A DNA stretch of 64,000 nt from 20CM-2-55-15 sp963738025 (GCA_963738025.1 CAVTWA010000004.1:372001-436000), one strand, 5' to 3'. Shown: positions 42,056-51,227, counted from the first letter of the stretch. Notes: a model not told the origin generated them from the letters alone. Numbers and translations are program-made.

Positions 42056-43200
42056 TAGAGGGCCTCCACGATGATTGCGATGCCTTGCCCGCCGCCGATA
42101 CACGCTGCGGCCAGCCCATACCTCTTTTTGCTGCGTTTCAATTCATACAACAGCGTCATGACCAACCGTGTCCCTGTCGCACCTAAAGGATGGCCGAGCG
42201 CGATGGCGCCGCCATTCACATTGACGCGACGACGGTCCAGTTCCAGTACTTTCTCGACCGCCAGATACTGCGCTGCGAACGCCTCATTTACTTCTACGAG
42301 ATCGATCTGCGATAAGTTCAAACCCGCTTTGTCGAGGGCGATCTTTGTTGCAGGAACCGGGCCGATGCCCATGATGTCCGGCGCCACTCCGGCAATGCCC
42401 CAGCTGACGATCCGCCCCAGAGGCGCTGTCTTCGCCTGTTCCCGGCTGGTCACGACAACGGCGCCGGCGCCATCGACTATACCGCTGGCGTTTCCCGCGG
42501 TTACAAATCCATCCTTGGCGAACGCGGGCTTCAACTTTGCAAGGCTTTCGACGGTCGTATCGGGCCGCATATGATCATCTTGCGCGAATTTATCGACCGC
42601 TGTGACTTCGTCCCGGAAGCGGCCTGCCTGCCATGCCGCCGCGGCCAGCTGCTGACTGCGAACGGCGAACTCGTCCTGTGCTTCGCGCGGGATGCCGTAC
42701 TTGCGCGCCAGGTTTTCGGCCGTCCCCGCCATGTAACAGCCACAATAGGTATCGAGCAGAGCAACCATCAACGAATCTTCGAGCTTACCCTGGCCCAGCT
42801 TGAATCCCCATCGCGCGCCACGGATGACGTGAGGCGCCTGGCTCATCGACTCCATTCCACCGGCAAGCACGACGCGGGCTTCGTCGAGCTGGATCAGTTG
42901 CGCTGCCGAAATGATGGACTGAATGCCCGATCCGCACAGCCGGTTAACGGTTAACGCGGGAACCTCGATGGGAAGACCCGCTTTGAGAGCAACGTGACGC
43001 GCCCCGTAGATTGCGTCACCGCTGGTCTGCAGAGCATTGCCGAAGATCGCATGATCGAAATCACCGGCCTCGAATTGCGATTGGGCGATCGCAGCCTTGC
43101 CGGCAATCGCGCCCAGCTCGATCGCAGATAAGTCGCGCAGCGCGCCGCCATACTCGCCCATGGGTGTCCGTTTGGCGGCGACGATAACAATTTCCTTCAT
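42055..43200 (-). CDS. acetyl-CoA C-acyltransferase (thiolase)
   Basis: 381 residues. Nucleophilic Cys in VNRLCGSGIQSIISAAQL, the GGMESMSQAPHVIRG block, then GGAIALGHPLGATGTRLVMT with the active His, and the final CIGGGQGIAIIVE with the second catalytic Cys. It condenses or cleaves acyl-CoA units. It is translationally coupled to the dehydrogenase downstream. The region upstream is a 369-bp repeat block. Confidence 0.95.
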   Translation of the reverse strand: MKEIVIVAAKRTPMGEYGGALRDLSAIELGAIAGKAAIAQSQFEAGDFDHAIFGNALQTSGDAIYGARHVALKAGLPIEVPALTVNRLCGSGIQSIISAAQLIQLDEARVVLAGGMESMSQAPHVIRGARWGFKLGQGKLEDSLMVALLDTYCGCYMAGTAENLARKYGIPREAQDEFAVRSQQLAAAAWQAGRFRDEVTAVDKFAQDDHMRPDTTVESLAKLKPAFAKDGFVTAGNASGIVDGAGAVVVTSREQAKTAPLGRIVSWGIAGVAPDIMGIGPVPATKIALDKAGLNLSQIDLVEVNEAFAAQYLAVEKVLELDRRRVNVNGGAIALGHPLGATGTRLVMTLLYELKRSKKRYGLAAACIGGGQGIAIIVEAL

Positions 43201-43569
43201 TAGAAAAGTATAGCCTGTAAAAAGGAGCGCGCTTCGCGCGGACGTCTATAAGGAGCGTGCTCCGCACGGACTTTGAACAGACCGCCCCGCCTTCGCTTCG
43301 CGAAGGCACCCCGCCTGACTCAGGCGGGGACTGCGCGGCTCGGCTACTTTGCAGCAAAAGCTACAAATTCTCAGTCAATCAGCGTTTTTTCCCGGCGAAC
43401 ATTCAATCCCGCCTGAGTCAGGCGGGGTGCCCCGCGCGAGGCAGGCTGGGGCGGCGCGAAGCGCGAGCCCGATAGGGCGAAGCCGTAAACAAATGTTCAA
43501 AGTCCCGCGCAGCGGCTTCTTACAGATGTCCGCGCGCAGCGCGCTCCTTTCATACTAGACTTCTCTGTT
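43201..43569. repeat. mosaic repeat block between divergent genes
   Basis: A 369-bp gap with no gene. It holds GCGCGCTTCGCGCGGACGTC, TTGAACAGACCGCCCCGCC, two CCCCGCCTGACTCAGGCGGG-type palindromes (about 43307-43331 and 43411-43429) and the inverted GCGCAGCGCGCTCCTTT end. The outer pieces are inverted copies of each other, so the block can fold into a large hairpin. The promoters of the thiolase and the methyltransferase fusion must lie here or at its edges. Confidence 0.7.
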
Positions 43570-45399
43570 ATGCCCGACCTGCTCTCCGCCCTTGATTCTC
43601 GTGTTCTGGTCTGCGACGGCGCCATGGGAACGATGCTGTACAGCAAGGGGATTTTTATCAGCCGGTCTTTCGATGAGTTGAATCTCTCGAATCCCCAGCT
43701 GATCCGCGACGTCCACAGCGAATACGTCCAGGCTGGCGCCGACATCATCGAGACGAACACCTTTGGAGCCAATCGAACGAAGCTGATGTCGCATGGTCTC
43801 GCCGAACAGACGCACGAGATCAATCTTCAAGGCGCTCGTATCGCCCGCGAAGCGGCCGGCAAAAACACCTTCGTTGCCGGAGCGATCGGCCCCCTCGGCA
43901 TCCGGATCGAGCCCTGGGGCAAGATGTCCATCGCTGAAGCTCGTGATATCTTTCGCGAGCAGGCGCAGGCACTGCTCGACGGCAACGTCGATTTATTTAT
44001 CCTCGAAACGTTTTTCGATCTGAACGAAGTTCAAGCTGCAATGCAGGCTGTTCGCGGCATTACCGACCGGCCGCTGATCGTCCAGATGTCGGTCGAAGAC
44101 GACAGCAACAGCCTCGAAGGCACTCCCCCGGAAGTTTTTGCCAGGCAGCTCGCGGACTGGGGCGCCGACGTCATCGGCCTTAACTGCAGCGTCGGGCCAC
44201 ACACCATGCTGGACGCGATTCAGCGCATTGCCGGCGTCACCAAGAAAAGCTTATCAGTGCAGCCGAATGCCGGAAAACCAAGGAACATCGAAGGCCGCAA
44301 CATCTACTTATGTTCTCCGGAGTACATGGCGTCCTATGCCAGGAAGTTCGTCCAGTATGGCGTCCGGATCGTCGGCGGCTGCTGCGGTACAACTCCTCAA
44401 CACATCCGCGCGATCCGGACGGCGGTCCAAGGCGGCCCCTTAACTCGCCTCCCCGGATCGAAATCCGTTCAATCCGTTCAATCCGTGGCTAATCCCCTCC
44501 CTCCGCTCGCGACGCAATCGAAATTAGCGACGAAACTCGCCAGCCGGCAATTCGTCAAGGTCGTCGAGATGATCCCCCCGATGGGCCACGATTTCACTGA
44601 AGCCGTCGACCGCGCAAAATACCTCCAGAGTCACGATATCGATGCCGTCAATGTCCCGGACGCGCCACGATCCAGTGCGCGAATGAGCGCCATCTCCCTG
44701 GCAATCCTCCTCGAAAAATCCACGGCCATCGAAAGCCTGGCGCACTACACGTGCCGCGATAAGAATCTTCTCGGCATGCAGGCCGACTTGTTAGGCGCCT
44801 ACGCGCTGGGTCTGCGCAACCTTCTGCTCACCACCGGCGATCCGCATCAGGTTGGCGACTACATCGATGCCACGGCAGTATCCGAAGTCGATTCCATCGG
44901 TCTGACGAACATGGTCCACCGTCTCAACCATGGCACTGACGTCGGCGGCAAGTCCATCGGGCAACCCACGGGATTTCTGATCGGAGTCGGCGCCAACCCG
45001 ACCACGATCATCAATGATCCCCAGGATCTCAGGCGATTCGGATACAAAGTCGAAGCCGGAGCGGAATTCGCGCTTACCCAACCCGTTTTCGATCCATCCG
45101 TTTTCGAACGGTTCGCACGCAGCATTGAACATTGCAAAATCCCTCTCATTGTAGGTATCTTGCCGCTGGCCGATTACAAGATGGCCGAGTTCTTGAATTA
45201 TGAAGTGCCCGGTTGTTCGGTGCCGGAAGCTATCATGAAGAGGCTTCGCGACGCGGAGTCCAGGAGCGTGGAACAGGCGCGTGCCGAAGGCATTCGTATC
45301 GCACAGGAAATTTTGAAGGAAGTTCGCGGAATGGCCCAGGGGGTCCAGATCCGCGGACCATTTGACCGCTATGAAACCCCTATGGAGGTTCTGTCATGA
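43570..45399 (+). CDS. bifunctional homocysteine S-methyltransferase / methylenetetrahydrofolate reductase
   Basis: 609 residues. Residues 1-285 are the methyltransferase barrel: VCDGAMGTMLYSKG, GADIIETNTFGANRTKL, zinc Cys in GLNCSVGPHTML and in RIVGGCCGTTPQHIRAI. Residues 320-600 are the flavin reductase barrel (MIPPMGHDFTEAVDRAKYLQ, TGDPHQVGDYIDATAV, ILPLADYKMAEFLNYEVPG). This YitJ-like fusion makes methyl-folate and methionine. The linker between the domains (KSVQSVQSVANPLPP) is coded by a dispersed repeat. The stop overlaps the cyclophilin start. Confidence 0.92.
   Translation: MPDLLSALDSRVLVCDGAMGTMLYSKGIFISRSFDELNLSNPQLIRDVHSEYVQAGADIIETNTFGANRTKLMSHGLAEQTHEINLQGARIAREAAGKNTFVAGAIGPLGIRIEPWGKMSIAEARDIFREQAQALLDGNVDLFILETFFDLNEVQAAMQAVRGITDRPLIVQMSVEDDSNSLEGTPPEVFARQLADWGADVIGLNCSVGPHTMLDAIQRIAGVTKKSLSVQPNAGKPRNIEGRNIYLCSPEYMASYARKFVQYGVRIVGGCCGTTPQHIRAIRTAVQGGPLTRLPGSKSVQSVQSVANPLPPLATQSKLATKLASRQFVKVVEMIPPMGHDFTEAVDRAKYLQSHDIDAVNVPDAPRSSARMSAISLAILLEKSTAIESLAHYTCRDKNLLGMQADLLGAYALGLRNLLLTTGDPHQVGDYIDATAVSEVDSIGLTNMVHRLNHGTDVGGKSIGQPTGFLIGVGANPTTIINDPQDLRRFGYKVEAGAEFALTQPVFDPSVFERFARSIEHCKIPLIVGILPLADYKMAEFLNYEVPGCSVPEAIMKRLRDAESRSVEQARAEGIRIAQEILKEVRGMAQGVQIRGPFDRYETPMEVLS
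44462..44493. repeat. 33-bp dispersed repeat, copy 6, inside the methyltransferase/reductase linker
   Basis: AATCCGTTCAATCCGTTCAA then TCCGTGGCTAAT is in frame and codes for SVQSVQSVAN in the interdomain linker. It shows tandem 9-mers of the family without breaking the gene. Confidence 0.75.
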
Positions 45400-46010
45400 A
45401 ACAAATTCTCGTTTTGCTCCTTGTGGCGTCATCGATCGCACTTGCGCAGGCGCCAAAACCATCTCTGACGAACCCGGCATCGCTCAGCGAAAAAGCGCCG
45501 GCCATGTTCAACGCGAAGTTCGACACCAGTGCGGGCACCTTCGTCATCCAGGTCCACCGGGACTGGGCGCCGATTGGAGCCGATCGATTCTACAACCTCG
45601 TGAAGAGCGGCTTTTTCGACGACTGCCGGTTCTTCCGGGTCGTTCCCAACTTCATGGTCCAATTCGGAATCAATGGCGATCCCGCTGTTCAACGGAATTG
45701 GAAGGACGCTTCGATTAAAGACGAATCCGTCAAGGAATCCAACGCGCCGGGCTATATCACGTTTGCCAAGAGTTCGCTGCCGAACAGCCGCACGACCCAG
45801 GTCTTCATCAACTTCAAAGATAACTCCGGCTTGAACGGCCAGGGGTTTGCTCCATTCGGCAAGGTGACTATGGGAATGGACGTCGTCAATAAGATCTATA
45901 GCGGGTACGGTGAACAGCCCGATCAAGGACAGATTCAAGCGCAGGGCAATGCCTATCTCGGCAAGAGCTTCCCCAAACTGGATTACATCAAGAAAGCTAC
46001 AATCGAATGA
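45396..46010 (+). CDS. exported cyclophilin-type peptidyl-prolyl isomerase
   Basis: 204 residues with a signal peptide (MKQILVLLLVASSIALAQA). The cyclophilin fold is seen in FDTSAGTFVIQVHRDWAPIG, RFYNLVKSGFFDDCRFFRVV, FMVQFGINGDP and the late FAPFGKVTMGMDVVNKI. GGAGG precedes the ATG, which overlaps the upstream TGA. It is probably a periplasmic folding helper. The C-terminus carries about 35 non-family residues. The active-site Arg of FRVV is kept. Confidence 0.92.
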   Translation: MKQILVLLLVASSIALAQAPKPSLTNPASLSEKAPAMFNAKFDTSAGTFVIQVHRDWAPIGADRFYNLVKSGFFDDCRFFRVVPNFMVQFGINGDPAVQRNWKDASIKDESVKESNAPGYITFAKSSLPNSRTTQVFINFKDNSGLNGQGFAPFGKVTMGMDVVNKIYSGYGEQPDQGQIQAQGNAYLGKSFPKLDYIKKATIE

Positions 46011-46480
46011 AACCCGGGACATACGCTCGATTTGAAACATCGATCGGCGACTTCACCGTGGAGCTTTTCGAAGCTCAGGCGCCGAATACCGTGGGTAATT
46101 TCGTCAAACTGGCCGAGAAGAACTTCTATGACGGGGGGATTTTTCATCGTGTCATTGATAACTTCATGATCCAGGGCGGCGATCCCACGGGCACCGGCCG
46201 CGGCGGTCCGGGATATCAATTTGCCGATGAGATCCATCCGCAGTTGAAGCACAACACGGATGGCATCCTTTCCATGGCAAACGCCGGCCCCAACACCAAC
46301 GGCAGCCAGTTTTTCATTACGCTTGCTCCGACCCCGCACCTCGATGGCAAACACACGGTTTTCGGGAAAGTCGCCGAGGGAATGGATGTCGTCAAAAAGA
46401 TAGGCAAAACGCCAACGGCCCGTGGCGACAAGCCCGTGACGGATGTGGTGATGAAAAGCGTCAAGATCGAGAGAAAGTAA
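46007..46480 (+). CDS. cytoplasmic cyclophilin-type peptidyl-prolyl isomerase
   Basis: 157 residues, no signal peptide. It has the full set of cyclophilin motifs: FHRVIDNFMIQGGDPTGTGR with the catalytic Arg, GILSMANAGPNTNGSQFFIT, and LDGKHTVFGKVAEGMDVVKK. It overlaps its exported paralogue by 4 bp (ATGA), so the pair supplies isomerase activity on both sides of the membrane from one transcript. Confidence 0.95.
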   Translation: MKPGTYARFETSIGDFTVELFEAQAPNTVGNFVKLAEKNFYDGGIFHRVIDNFMIQGGDPTGTGRGGPGYQFADEIHPQLKHNTDGILSMANAGPNTNGSQFFITLAPTPHLDGKHTVFGKVAEGMDVVKKIGKTPTARGDKPVTDVVMKSVKIERK

Positions 46481-46833
46481 AAAGGGTGCGCTTCGCGCGG
46501 ACTTGCTGCACGCTAGGGGTTGCGTCCTAAGTCCCCGCCTAAGTTAGGGCAATAACATACTTGCCGCAGGAACTGGTCGGATCGGTTGTCCGATGTCCGT
46601 TGACTGTTGTACGACGATAAATGCACTTGTTGCGCTAATAGATGGCCGGATTACCCATTTATCGTCGTAACAAGTCGATTTATCGTCGTACAACAGTCAA
46701 CGGACATCGGACCGGTGAACCCGCTCACTGCGCCAAATACATTGCCCCCTAAGTTAGGCGGGTAATGAGTGCGCCAATACAAACAGGCGGCGCGGTGGGT
46801 TTAAAGGCCCGCGCGAAGCTCGCTCCTTTTTCC
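46481..46833. repeat. gene-free repeat region around MITE-like copy B
   Basis: 353 bp without a gene. It starts with a mosaic fragment (GTGCGCTTCGCGCGGACTTG), a broken palindrome (GTCCCCGCCTAAGTTAGG, 46531-46548), then copy B, the other half of the broken palindrome (CCTAAGTTAGGCGGGTAA, 46748-46765) and a closing mosaic end. The two palindrome halves suggest that copy B was inserted into or recombined with that repeat. Confidence 0.6.
46547..46711. mobile_element. palindromic MITE-like element, copy B
   Basis: 165 bp, about 92% like copy A by eye, same orientation. Inverted arms are 46589-46623 and 46677-46711. Position 16 of the arms is C:G here and G:C in copy A, a compensatory change. The internal segment (AATAGATGGCCGGATT) is unchanged. 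Confidence 0.75.
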
Positions 46834-48207
46834 TCACGTCCGCACGCCTTTTCCCAGAAACCGCACAAAATCCCGGGCGTCATATCCGGACGGAACGACC
46901 GGCACGCCCAGCTCGCGTTCGACATCCTTAATAGTGAGGTCATCCAGAAAAAGGTAATCATCTCCGACCATGCACTCCGACGGGATCACGACAAAATCCC
47001 CGGCGACCCGGCCTTTCAGCGCATCGATGAAATCGCTGCCCGTCAGCAGGCCTGCGACGCCGATCCCCGCGCCCCAGAACCGGCTCTCTACCGCGACGAT
47101 CTTTAAATCCACCCCGAGCTGCTCGACGCAATCCTTGAGATACGGGTAAAAGACCCTCCCGGTACACACCGTCCCGTGCACATCCGCCGGCTTCTTCCAG
47201 GTCCGCATTGCGCCCTTCCACTGTGTCAAAAACGTCCGCACCATACCCACACCATTTTCCATTTGCGGAAAATCCGAATAATGGCTGGCCGGCGGAATCT
47301 TCACACCCGCCATGATGTAGATCTCGTCTCCCAGATAGGCGAACGGCGTCCCGATTTCTTTCTTCAACTTTTTTTGCAGCGGCGCGATATGAGCGATCAA
47401 GTCTCGCGCGTACTCCGGAGTAAACGGCCGTAGCAGCGGCAGATTCTTGCGATGATCGGTCAAACCGACGGGCACAATCGCCAGTGATGCCGTACTCGGA
47501 TAAAACTTTCTGAAATCGTCTATGGTTCGCTCCAGCTGCGGGCCATCATTCAAGCCTGGACACAGCACCACCTGACCGTGCATCTGAATTCGCGCCGCCG
47601 CCAGACGCTCAACCTTGGCCATAAAGCCGTCGTAGTCTTCGATGCCCAGCAACGTGCGGCGGAGTTCCGGATCGGTGGCGTGCACCGAAACGTACAACGG
47701 CGAGAGCCGCTGTTCGATGATCCGTTGCATTTCGGCCTCGCTGACGTTGGTCAGGGTCAGGTAATTTCCAAACAGAAACGACAGCCGATAATCCTCGTCC
47801 TTGATGTGCAGCGATCTGCGGACGTTTTTCGGATTCTGATGGACAAAACAAAACACGCACTGGTTCTGGCAAGTCATCGGTTCGATCGCTTCGAACTCCA
47901 GACCAAACGATTCCCATTCCCGGCGGACGAACGTGATCTTGCGGTCCTGCGTCTGAATCGTCGTGCGACGCCCGATGTTTCCGGCATTGAATTGAAAATC
48001 GATCACATCGAGCAACGGTTTGCCGTTCAGTTGATGAATCTCATCGCCGGCTTTCAAGCCGATCCGCTCGGCGACCGAGCCGGATTCGACACCCAGGACG
48101 CGCAGCTTCTGTCCTTCCGCTCCACGATGCGCCGGCGCATCGCGATATTCGTGCACGGCTTTGCGAACATATGCCGAGGCGGAAAATTGTTTCTTGCTGT
48201 CACTCAT
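46834..48207 (-). CDS. PDZ-containing DUF512 radical-SAM-type protein
   Basis: 457 residues from 48207, where ATGA overlaps the pgsA stop. Residues 25-90 form a PDZ-like domain (GSVAERIGLKAGDEIHQLNG). Next comes a Cys cluster CQNQCVFCFVHQ (CxxxCxxC), typical of radical SAM iron-sulphur binding, and the HATDPELRRTLLG block. The C-terminal half is DUF512 (GVKIPPASHYSDFPQMENGV, VVIPSECMVGDDYLFLDDL). The reaction is unknown. The gene is often single in anaerobes and acidobacteria. Confidence 0.9.
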   Translation of the reverse strand: MSDSKKQFSASAYVRKAVHEYRDAPAHRGAEGQKLRVLGVESGSVAERIGLKAGDEIHQLNGKPLLDVIDFQFNAGNIGRRTTIQTQDRKITFVRREWESFGLEFEAIEPMTCQNQCVFCFVHQNPKNVRRSLHIKDEDYRLSFLFGNYLTLTNVSEAEMQRIIEQRLSPLYVSVHATDPELRRTLLGIEDYDGFMAKVERLAAARIQMHGQVVLCPGLNDGPQLERTIDDFRKFYPSTASLAIVPVGLTDHRKNLPLLRPFTPEYARDLIAHIAPLQKKLKKEIGTPFAYLGDEIYIMAGVKIPPASHYSDFPQMENGVGMVRTFLTQWKGAMRTWKKPADVHGTVCTGRVFYPYLKDCVEQLGVDLKIVAVESRFWGAGIGVAGLLTGSDFIDALKGRVAGDFVVIPSECMVGDDYLFLDDLTIKDVERELGVPVVPSGYDARDFVRFLGKGVRT

Positions 48208-48785
48208 TCCGAAGTCCATTGCCGCAAGCCGCGCACGAGATAGTGCAAGCCGGAAAATGCAGTCATCAGGCCAGTCATATAAAAAACGATTTGAAGTTCC
48301 GGAATCGTGGTGTGCCGCCAGTTCGAGTAAAGAATGCCGAACACCGTCAGGACCTGCATGACCGTACTCGCCTTGCCATAGGGCGATGGTGTGAAGACGC
48401 GCCAGCCCACCATCAGCACAACGATCAGCGAAACCATCACAATGAAAACGTCGCGGAACATGATCAGAATCATCAGCCAGCGCGGGATGACGTTCATGAA
48501 TTCCATCTGCGGAAGAGAAAGAATCAAGATGGAGGAGGTCATCAACAGCTTGTCCGCCAGGGGATCGAGCGCAGCGCCGATCGACGTTTTCTGCCCGAAA
48601 CGCCGCGCGATAAGGCCATCAAGCACGTCGGTTATTCCTGCCGCGACGAACGTGCCGAGCGCCCATCCCAGTTCGTGGTAGGCGAGCAGGATGATGAACA
48701 CAGGAACGAAGACAATACGCAGGATCGTCAGCTGGTTGGCTGTCGTGAGGACTGCACTTCGGTATTGTTCGATTCTTGTGGACAT
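48204..48785 (-). CDS. pgsA: CDP-diacylglycerol--glycerol-3-phosphate 3-phosphatidyltransferase
   Basis: 193 residues with several TM helices. The CDP-alcohol transferase motif DG(x2)AR(x8)G(x3)D(x3)D is complete in DVLDGLIARRFGQKTSIGAA then LDPLADKLL. It makes phosphatidylglycerol-phosphate, the first step toward phosphatidylglycerol and cardiolipin. The start at 48785 is preceded by repeats. It is coupled to the DUF512 gene. Confidence 0.94.
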   Translation of the reverse strand: MSTRIEQYRSAVLTTANQLTILRIVFVPVFIILLAYHELGWALGTFVAAGITDVLDGLIARRFGQKTSIGAALDPLADKLLMTSSILILSLPQMEFMNVIPRWLMILIMFRDVFIVMVSLIVVLMVGWRVFTPSPYGKASTVMQVLTVFGILYSNWRHTTIPELQIVFYMTGLMTAFSGLHYLVRGLRQWTSE

Positions 48786-48795
48786 GTTGATGACG

Positions 48796-49065
48796 TGCGC
48801 GCTTCGCGCGGATATCTATAAGGAGCCGCTACGCGGGTCTTTTAACAGACCGCCCCGTCTGCGCTTCGCGCAGCCACCCCGCCTGACTCAGGCGGGGAGT
48901 ACTCGCCGGTATTTTTCTGCTCATCTTTCGGCCAGCGTTTTTTCGTGCAGTTAAGCCGACCGGCAGTCCCCGCCTGAGTCAGGCGGGGATGCCTCGCGTA
49001 GCGAGGCTGGGGCGGTCTGTTCAAAGTCCGCGCGCAGCGCGCTCCTTACAGATATCCGCGAAGCG
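48796..49065. repeat. mosaic repeat block between pgsA and a secreted-protein gene
   Basis: Same modules as the block at 43201: GCGCGCTTCGCGCGGATATC, TTAACAGACCGCCCCG, two GC palindromes (about 48878-48898 and 48966-48988), then the inverted GCGCAGCGCGCTCCTTAC end. About 60 bp between the palindromes is unrelated filler, as in the other block. Confidence 0.7.
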
Positions 49066-49071
49066 CTCCTC

Positions 49072-49503
49072 TTACTCCACGCTTACTGGAATTTTGACAT
49101 CTAGGACCTGAAACGAGCAAAAGCCGTCTGTCTTCGAACAAAAAAAGTACTTCAGCTTGCCCGTGACTTCATACTTGCCGGCTTTCGCGGCAATCACCGC
49201 TACCTTGATCGTCGGCAGATCGACGTAGTAATTATCCTTCGCTTTAGGATCGTGGCTAGGCGCCGCGAGATCCGTCTTCTCGAGTCTCACCCCTGGCACG
49301 GAAATCAATTTCAATGTCAGCGGCAATGTCCGATCGATCGAGTAGCCTTTGGCAGCCGTGAATGACACAGTCACTTCACCGCGCTTCCCCGCTTTGATCG
49401 GGGTAGCAGGCTTGAAATCCGGATGAAGGATTTGCGGCAGACTTCCTCCAGCTCCGCTCAGCTGGCTTACGGCAAACATCACTCCAAAGACGAGGTTGAA
49501 CAT
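49072..49503 (-). CDS. secreted protein, DsbD N-terminal-domain-like
   Basis: 143 residues with a signal peptide (MFNLVFGVMFAVSQLSGAGG) and GGAG before the ATG. The mature part is a beta-sandwich pattern (GKRGEVTVSFTAAKGYSID) ending in KLKYFFCSKTDGFCSFQVLD, two cysteines seven residues apart. This resembles thiol-disulphide interchange DsbD N-terminal-type domains, but without a membrane part. Divergent from wecB, 44 bp between the starts. Function is tentative. Confidence 0.65.
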   Translation of the reverse strand: MFNLVFGVMFAVSQLSGAGGSLPQILHPDFKPATPIKAGKRGEVTVSFTAAKGYSIDRTLPLTLKLISVPGVRLEKTDLAAPSHDPKAKDNYYVDLPTIKVAVIAAKAGKYEVTGKLKYFFCSKTDGFCSFQVLDVKIPVSVE

Positions 49504-49547
49504 GGAATCTCCAATTGCGAAAAGAAAATATGCTGTAGGATTTTAGC

Positions 49548-50615
49548 ATGAAAATTCTCAACATCGTGGGCGCGCGACCCAACTTCATGAAGATTGCACC
49601 GATAGTCGAAGAAATGAGTAAAACTACTGATCTCCAAGGAGTTCTAGTCCATACGGGTCAGCATTACGACGAGGGGATGTCGGACGTATTCTTTCGCGAG
49701 CTGGGTATCCCCGTTCCGGATGTGCACCTGGGCGTCGGTTCCGGCAGTCATGCCGAACAGACAGCGCGGATCATGGTCGAATTCGAAAAAGTCTGCCTGA
49801 AGGAGCAGCCGGACCTGGTTCTGGTGGTCGGTGATGTCAACTCGACCATGGCGTGCACCATCGTCGCGGCTAAACTTCGGATTCCTGTTGCCCACGTCGA
49901 AGCGGGGCTGCGCAGCTTCGACCGGACGATGCCCGAGGAAATCAATCGGCTGGTCACCGACGCTCTGGCTTCCCTTCTCTTTACGACCAGCAAGGATGCC
50001 GACGAAAACCTCAAGCACGAAGGCGTGGACCCGATAAAAATCTTCTTTGTGGGGAACGTGATGATCGACACCCTGCTGAAGCATCGGGCCAAAGCCGCCA
50101 TGCTCAAGCTCGAAAAGCCACAGCAATATGCCCTGGTGACTCTGCACCGCCCCTCAAACGTCGACGATCCCAACGTGCTGCGAGGAATCGTCGAAGCGCT
50201 GGACGAGATCTCCAGAACGATGCCCGTCCTGTTTCCGATTCATCCGCGCACGGCGAAGCGGATCCAGGACTTCGGCCTGTCTCTGAAAAATCTCCGTACG
50301 ATGGACCCGCTTGGTTATCTCGAGTTCTTGAATCTCGAATCGAGCGCGGCGGTCGTCCTCACCGACTCCGGCGGGGCGCAGGAAGAGACGACGATCCTCG
50401 GCGTGCCCTGCCTCACGTTGCGCCACAATACCGAACGCCCCGTCACCATCGCACAGGGAACCAATATCCTGGTTGGCCCCGATAAGAAGCGCATCCTGGA
50501 AGCGTTTCGCCGCATCGTCAACGGCGATTTCCGGCCCGCTGGTCCTCCTGAATACTGGGACGGCCATGCCGCCGAACGCATTATTCGCGTTATCCGCGAC
50601 ATTCGCGAACGCTGA
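49548..50615 (+). CDS. wecB: UDP-N-acetylglucosamine 2-epimerase (non-hydrolysing)
   Basis: 355 residues: the entry NIVGARPNFMKIAPIVEEM, VHTGQHYDEGMSDVFFRELG, the GDVNSTMACTIVAAKL block, VEAGLRSFDRTMPEEINRLV and the nucleotide site LTDSGGAQEETTILGVPCLT. It makes UDP-ManNAc for surface polysaccharide. It stands alone here, but the window also holds an O-antigen ligase at the far end. An AGGA site precedes the ATG. Confidence 0.96.
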   Translation: MKILNIVGARPNFMKIAPIVEEMSKTTDLQGVLVHTGQHYDEGMSDVFFRELGIPVPDVHLGVGSGSHAEQTARIMVEFEKVCLKEQPDLVLVVGDVNSTMACTIVAAKLRIPVAHVEAGLRSFDRTMPEEINRLVTDALASLLFTTSKDADENLKHEGVDPIKIFFVGNVMIDTLLKHRAKAAMLKLEKPQQYALVTLHRPSNVDDPNVLRGIVEALDEISRTMPVLFPIHPRTAKRIQDFGLSLKNLRTMDPLGYLEFLNLESSAAVVLTDSGGAQEETTILGVPCLTLRHNTERPVTIAQGTNILVGPDKKRILEAFRRIVNGDFRPAGPPEYWDGHAAERIIRVIRDIRER

Positions 50616-50710
50616 TTCGCCGGACTTCTCAACCTCCTCACTTCAGCTTCAATCACTTACGGGCGGCGCCCTACGTGCCTTTATCAGAACGGCCGGCATT
50701 GATGCCGCCC

Positions 50711-50770
50711 GCGATGGGTAGGGGCTTCGAAGGAGGGTAGTTGGGCCGGCTCCTTCGAAAAGCCCATCGC
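50711..50770 (+). terminator. long imperfect hairpin after wecB
   Basis: GCGATGGG (50711-50718) pairs with CCCATCGC (50763-50770) and inside it GCTTCGAAGGAG pairs with CTCCTTCGAAAAGC with a small bulge. A short T-rich stretch follows. It lies in the 291-bp space after wecB and could end that transcript; otherwise this space has no recognisable feature. Confidence 0.4.
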
Positions 50771-50906
50771 GTTTGTTCGCGGATCATCGGCGGCCGTGGG
50801 GGCGCTCTGTGTATTTATTAATCGGCAAGGGGCCGCAGAGCGTTGGCCGCCGGTAACCGCGAAATGCACTGACCAACATGAACGACGCGAAAAGGAGACT
50901 GAAACA

Positions 50907-51224
50907 ATGTTACGTCGCAATGTAATTGGGATCGTCGCGGCCGCGCTCTTATCGACGGCCGCACTGGCAGCACAGATCAAGGAAATGCCACGAACGCCGA
51001 TCAAACCGATCAATGAAGCGAAGGTCGTGGATATCAACACAGGCAGCGAAACCGATCTCGTTAATCTCGGTCTTGAACGCACCGTCGCCAGGAAGATCGT
51101 CGATGGGCGGCCATACCGCACAAAACGCGATCTCGTCACGCGGCAAGTTCTGACGAAAGACCAGTACGACAAGTTCAAGAGCTCGCTCGTTGCCAGGCGC
51201 CCATCGACTGCCAAGAAGGGCTGA
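50907..51224 (+). CDS. small secreted helix-hairpin-helix (ComEA-like) protein
   Basis: 105 residues. The start at 50907 has GGAG ten bases upstream and gives a signal peptide (MLRRNVIGIVAAALLSTAAL). The mature part has VVDINTGSETDLVNLGLERT and VARKIVDGRPYRTKRDLVTR, the ComEA-type helix-hairpin-helix that binds double-stranded DNA without sequence preference. ComEA takes part in DNA uptake. No other competence gene is near. The next gene starts 3 bp later. Confidence 0.82.
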   Translation: MLRRNVIGIVAAALLSTAALAAQIKEMPRTPIKPINEAKVVDINTGSETDLVNLGLERTVARKIVDGRPYRTKRDLVTRQVLTKDQYDKFKSSLVARRPSTAKKG

Positions 51225-51227
51225 GAC

